A stretch of DNA of 64,000 nt, taken from positions 62,001 through 126,000 of the forward strand of contig MWEK01000004.1 of NCBI GenBank assembly GCA_002070955.1, read 5' to 3'. The translations under genes and the position numbers were made by a program. The stretch is from Planctomycetes bacterium ADurb.Bin069. Its GTDB lineage: Bacteria > Planctomycetota > UBA8108 > UBA8890 > UBA8898. The notes under the pieces are model-generated. The model saw only the letters and a program-made list of their open reading frames with translations. It had not been told where the DNA came from and made no database searches. Shown piece by piece: positions 60,626-64,000 of the stretch (its first letter is position 1; every line of letters starts with the position of its first letter).

Positions 60626-60654
60626 TTGACGGCGCGTCCCGCGGCGGCCATAGT
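60626..60654 (+). promoter_or_regulatory. Candidate promoter for the second oxidoreductase
   Basis: TTGACG (60626-60631), 17 bases, CATAGT (60649-60654). The leader to ATG 60769 is about 108 bases, and the gene has a full GGGAGGAGGT ribosome site. Confidence 0.45.
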
Positions 60655-60768
60655 AAGGGCGTTCGAAGCGCGGAGGCGGGCCGCGCCGCGACGGGCGCGT
60701 CGCTCCGGCTCCGCCGGGCAGCCGGCGGCTCGCCGAGCCGCCTTGTGTCGCAACCGGGAGGAGGTCCA

Positions 60769-61884
60769 ATGTCCGCGTCCAGCGTCAAGGTCGCCATCGT
60801 GGGTTTGGGGTTCGGCGCCGAGTTCATCCCGATCTACCAGAAATACCCCAACGCGAAGCTGCACGCCATCTGCCGCCGCGACCGGGCGGCGCTCGACAAG
60901 GTCGGGGAAGCCTTCGGCGTCGAGCGGCGGTACACGAAGTACGAGGATGTCCTGGCCGACCCCGCGGTCGATTTCGTCCACATCAACTCCCCCATTCCCG
61001 ACCACGCTTGGATGACGCTCGAGGCCCTGAAGGCGGGCAAGCATGTGATGTGCACCGTGCCCATGGCCACGACGATCGAGGACTGCGAGAAGATCGTCGC
61101 CCTCGTCAAGAAGACCGGCCTCAAGTACATGATGGCCGAGACCGTGGTCTACAGCCGCGAGTTTCTCTTCATCAAGGAGATGTACGCCAAGGGCGAGCTG
61201 GGCAAAATTCAGTACATGCAAGCCTCCCATCCCCAGGACATGGAGGGCTGGCCGGAGTACTGGGAGCGGATGATCCCCATGCACTACGCGACGCACGTCG
61301 TGAGCCCGGTGCTGGGGCTCGTGAACGGGCGGGCCGAGTACGTGTCGTGTTTCGGGTCGGGCAGGATCAACGAGCGCATCGCCGCCAAGTCCGGCAATGC
61401 CTTCGCCGTCGAGTCCTGCCACATCAAGATCCTGAACTCCGACATCGCCGCGCACATCTGGCGCTTTCTGTACGACACGGCGCGCCAGTACCGCGAGAGC
61501 TTCGATGTCTACGGCTCGAAGAAGAGCTTCGAGTGGGCCCTGATCGAGGGCGAGGAGCATGTAATCCACACCGCCAAGAAGCCCGAGCCGGAGATTCCCG
61601 CCCGGGTGTCGGTGCCCGACTACGCCCATCTGCTCCCCGAGCCGATCCGGCCCTTCACCCGGTCCATCCAGGATGCGGAGCACCTCTCCTTCATCCAGGG
61701 GGCCGGGCACGGCGGATCGCACCCGCACCTGGTCAACGAGTTCGTGTCGGCCCTGGTCGCCGGCCGGGACCCCTGGCCGAACGCGGCCATCAGCGCCAAC
61801 TGGACGTGCGTGGGGATCTGCGCGCACCAGTCGGCCCTCGCGGGAGGCGCCGTGGTCAAGCTGCCGGAATTCACCCTGGCTTAA
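60769..61884 (+). CDS. Gfo/Idh/MocA family protein lacking the EKP lysine
   Basis: A 371-residue cytoplasmic protein with no signal peptide. VKVAIVGLGFGAEFIPIYQ begins the Rossmann fold and HINSPIPDHAWMTLEALKAG fits the NAD domain. Where family members have CEKP, this one reads HVMCTVPMATTIEDC, so the usual catalytic Lys is absent. The second domain has ETVVYSREFLFIKEM and HYATHVVSPVLGLVNGRAEY, with the His of the substrate site present. It may be a dehydrogenase using other residues, or a binding protein. It follows the DUF6259 gene but has its own promoter. Confidence 0.88.
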   Translation: MSASSVKVAIVGLGFGAEFIPIYQKYPNAKLHAICRRDRAALDKVGEAFGVERRYTKYEDVLADPAVDFVHINSPIPDHAWMTLEALKAGKHVMCTVPMATTIEDCEKIVALVKKTGLKYMMAETVVYSREFLFIKEMYAKGELGKIQYMQASHPQDMEGWPEYWERMIPMHYATHVVSPVLGLVNGRAEYVSCFGSGRINERIAAKSGNAFAVESCHIKILNSDIAAHIWRFLYDTARQYRESFDVYGSKKSFEWALIEGEEHVIHTAKKPEPEIPARVSVPDYAHLLPEPIRPFTRSIQDAEHLSFIQGAGHGGSHPHLVNEFVSALVAGRDPWPNAAISANWTCVGICAHQSALAGGAVVKLPEFTLA

Positions 61885-61902
61885 GACGGGCGCGGCTGCG
61901 GC

Positions 61903-63426
61903 TCAACGCGGCGCGGCGATGGCGTAGAGGCGGGAGAACGTGGCCACGTAGAGCGTGCCGTTGGCGGCCGTGGCCGAGCTGAACACCGGGCCGTCGAGCA
62001 TGACGGTCGCGAGGACTTGCTTCTCCCGTTCGGCGGCGAGGATCGAGAACTCGCCCCGGCGCGTGCCCACGTAGATCTTGCCGTCGGCCGCCAGGGGCGA
62101 GGCCCAGACCTCGCCGCGGGTTTCGTGGACCCAGCAGGGCACGCCGGTCTCGGCATCCACGCAGTGAACGCGTCGGCCGAGGTCGCCGATGAAGACCAGG
62201 CCGTTGTAGATCGCGGGCGTGCCGCAGCAGTGCTGCTTGAGGACGTAATTCCAACGCGCCGCCTTGCCCGTGATGTCGCCGGTTCCGCCCGGTTCGAAGC
62301 ACGTCAGCTTCGCCTCGCGCTTGCCCCACCAGATGTCGCCGCCCGAGGCCACGTAAACCCGGCCTTTGTGGAAGACGGGCATGCCCTTGACGACGCTCGG
62401 ACTCTCGCGGCGGTTGGAGACATAGCGGTGGATGTCTTCCTTGGGCGCCGCCGGGTCGCAGTCGAAGCGCCAGAGGGGCGCGAGCGTCGCCACGGCGCCC
62501 GCGGGAGGGGCCGCCGCCAGGGGCGCGAAGGCGTAGACGATGCCGTCCCCGCCCGCGAAGAGCACTTGCGGCGCGCCGCCGACCTCCGCCAGGAGGGGCG
62601 AGGACCAGTTGCAGTGAAAGGTCCGCGCGGAGATGCCCTCCGCTTCCCGCGCGAGGAGGCGCCCGGTCTCCTTGTCGAAGACGACGAGCGCGGGCGCCTC
62701 GGGCGCCGCAATGGCCCGGTGGGTGCTGTCGACGCCGTTCGAGGTGTTGAGGTAGAGAAAGCGGCCGTGAAGGAGGATCGAGGCGTGGGCCGCATCGTGC
62801 TGGTGAACCCCGGCGTCCTTGCGCAGATCGAACGTCCAAATGATGTCGGCATCGCGGGGCGCGAGGGCGGGCGGCTCTTCGTCCTTGGCCGCCAGGAGGT
62901 TCGCTTCGTCGAGGAAAGGCCCGTCGTTGCCGTCCGCCTGGCCGTTGATGTCGAGGCACATGACCTCGCCGCGGTTGCTCACGACGTAGATGCGATCGCC
63001 CTCCACGGTGGGCGGCGAGCAGAGGCCGGCGCTGGGCCAATCGCGCAGCGGATCGCCGCCGAGCTTGGGCACGGCGAGTTGCCAGAGGAACGTACCGTCC
63101 CTTTCGTCGAAGCACATGAGCACGCCGCGCTCGCCCTTGCGGCGCTCGTCGCGCGGCCGGGCGTTGTTGGTGCCGATCAGGACGCGGCCCGCCGCCACGA
63201 TGGGCGTCCCGTAAGTCTCGTCGCCGAGCATGGTCTGCCAGCGGATGTGCTCGTTCTTCCCGGGGTCGAACGCCGCCGGCAGGCCGCGCTCCTCCGAGAC
63301 CATGTTGCGGGTGAAGCGTTCGCCCCATTGCGGTTGGTCGCCTCCCCGCAGAGGCGGCGCGAGGGCGGCAAGCAGCACCGCCGCGGCCGGCGCCGCGCTG
63401 CGCGGGCGCCGTCGTGTGTCGGACAT
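61903..63426 (-). CDS. Exported PQQ-type beta-propeller protein
   Basis: A 507-residue protein with signal sequence (PRSAAPAAAVLLAALAPPL) and AGAGGAA ribosome site. It has the repeated blade pattern of PQQ propellers: GTPIVAAGRVLIGTNNA, CFDERDGTFLWQLAVP, SPPTVEGDRIYVVSNRGEVM, ASPLAADGKIYVGTRRGEFS. No quinoprotein Trp-docking or dehydrogenase motifs are evident, so it is more likely a binding or scaffold propeller. It converges on the oxidoreductase with an 18-base gap. Confidence 0.85.
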   Translation of the reverse strand: MSDTRRRPRSAAPAAAVLLAALAPPLRGGDQPQWGERFTRNMVSEERGLPAAFDPGKNEHIRWQTMLGDETYGTPIVAAGRVLIGTNNARPRDERRKGERGVLMCFDERDGTFLWQLAVPKLGGDPLRDWPSAGLCSPPTVEGDRIYVVSNRGEVMCLDINGQADGNDGPFLDEANLLAAKDEEPPALAPRDADIIWTFDLRKDAGVHQHDAAHASILLHGRFLYLNTSNGVDSTHRAIAAPEAPALVVFDKETGRLLAREAEGISARTFHCNWSSPLLAEVGGAPQVLFAGGDGIVYAFAPLAAAPPAGAVATLAPLWRFDCDPAAPKEDIHRYVSNRRESPSVVKGMPVFHKGRVYVASGGDIWWGKREAKLTCFEPGGTGDITGKAARWNYVLKQHCCGTPAIYNGLVFIGDLGRRVHCVDAETGVPCWVHETRGEVWASPLAADGKIYVGTRRGEFSILAAEREKQVLATVMLDGPVFSSATAANGTLYVATFSRLYAIAAPR

Positions 63427-63546
63427 GGATCGTTCCTCTCGGAAGCGCGGTAAGGGACCTGCCGCGATGGTAACGCATGGCGCGCAAAGGGGCTACCGGC
63501 TCCCGGCCGTCTTGACGCCCCGGCGCGGTATGGCAGGATTGAGCCC

Positions 63547-64000
63547 GTGGAGAAGGTCGTCGCCATCGTCAACCCGTCCGCGGCGCGGCTGCGCGGGCGG
63601 CGGGAGAGGGAACGGATTCTCGGCGCGCTCCGCACGGTCTTCCCCGGGCTCGCGCTCCGGGAGAGCGGCGGGCGCGGCGCCATCGCCGAGAGCGCCCGCG
63701 CCGCGGCGGATGCAGACCTCGTCCTCGCGGTGGGGGGCGATGGCACCGTGAGCGAGGCGGCGGCGGCGCTCGCCGGCGGGAGCGCGGCGCTGGGCATTGT
63801 GCCGGCGGGCGCGGGCGACGATTTCGCCCGGGCGGCCGGAATACCGCGGGCGCCCCTGGCCGCCTGCCTGGTCGCCCGCGAGGGCCGGACCCGCGCCGTC
63901 GATCTGGGCGCGGCGTCCTGGGAGGGCGAGGAGGGCGCGCGGCGCGCGAATTTCATCAATATCGCGGGTCTCGGATTCGACGCGCGCGTCGCGGCGGCGC
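63547..64000 (+). CDS. Diacylglycerol kinase-like lipid kinase (3' partial)
   Basis: A frame open from GTG 63547 to the window end (151 codons). The signature is clear: VEKVVAIVNPSA at the start, ADLVLAVGGDGTVSEAAAAL near residue 57, LGIVPAGAGDDFARAAGIP near 80, and NFINIAGLGFDARV near 137. These are the NTP-binding blocks of the DagK/YegS/LCB5 family, with GAGDD replacing GTGND. AGGA lies 8 bases before the GTG. It phosphorylates a lipid; which one is unknown. The gene continues beyond the window. Confidence 0.87.
   Translation, partial: MEKVVAIVNPSAARLRGRRERERILGALRTVFPGLALRESGGRGAIAESARAAADADLVLAVGGDGTVSEAAAALAGGSAALGIVPAGAGDDFARAAGIPRAPLAACLVAREGRTRAVDLGAASWEGEEGARRANFINIAGLGFDARVAAA

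Overview
The window is very GC-rich, densely coded DNA that looks like a planctomycete or close PVC-group relative, probably from an assembled environmental genome. The pointers are dockerin-like Ca-binding tails ending in a Pro-rich/Cys stretch, Tat-exported Gfo/Idh/MocA and xylose-isomerase-like proteins, a short histone H1-like protein, a PQQ-type propeller protein, and a V-type ATPase operon with the chlamydial/spirochaetal layout including a DUF2764 gene. No RNA gene, IS element, CRISPR array or prophage was seen. The assignment is inferred from gene content only.

Region by region: 1-7102 holds two exported, dockerin-tailed proteins, a 5'-truncated CotH-kinase protein and a 1586-residue protein with four copies of an unnamed domain plus PKD domains, closed by a strong intrinsic terminator. 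7155-16125 carries recD2, a histone H1-like gene, an EamA transporter, a histidine kinase, a zinc-ribbon membrane protein, a DUF4388 protein and a divergent complex-I-antiporter-like membrane protein. 16313-32158 is a complete-looking type II secretion operon (lipoprotein, D, E, F, G, H, I, J, L, M, K, C). Its secretin is enormous (2320 aa) with about 18 N1-like modules before the pore domain. 32280-33539 is a second complex-I-like orphan, followed by a GH51 arabinofuranosidase and a zinc-ribbon RNase HI on the other strand.

37266-44737 is the V-type ATPase operon (E, DUF2764, A, B, D, I, K); its ring subunit carries residues that match a Na+ site. A rhomboid protease and a NUDIX hydrolase follow. 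46154-48410 (minus) is a Tat-exported oxidoreductase and isomerase pair. 48634-52304 is a DUF2339/DUF3999 pair. 52309-56576 (minus) has a HEGGH membrane protein and a DUF6259 glycosidase-like protein fused in frame to a class C beta-lactamase-type serine hydrolase. 57100-61884 has a DUF202 protein, a second DUF6259 protein and an atypical Gfo/Idh/MocA protein. A PQQ-type propeller protein (minus) and a truncated diacylglycerol-kinase-like gene end the window.

A plausible shared theme is carbohydrate scavenging: exported glycosidases, dockerin-tailed proteins and sugar oxidoreductases, with the type II machinery as the outer-membrane exit. Several genes have near-consensus sigma-70-like promoters (TTGACG or TTGACT, 17-base spacer, TATAAT-like), so housekeeping-type transcription is likely. 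The feature most deserving follow-up is the giant secretin and the operon built around it.
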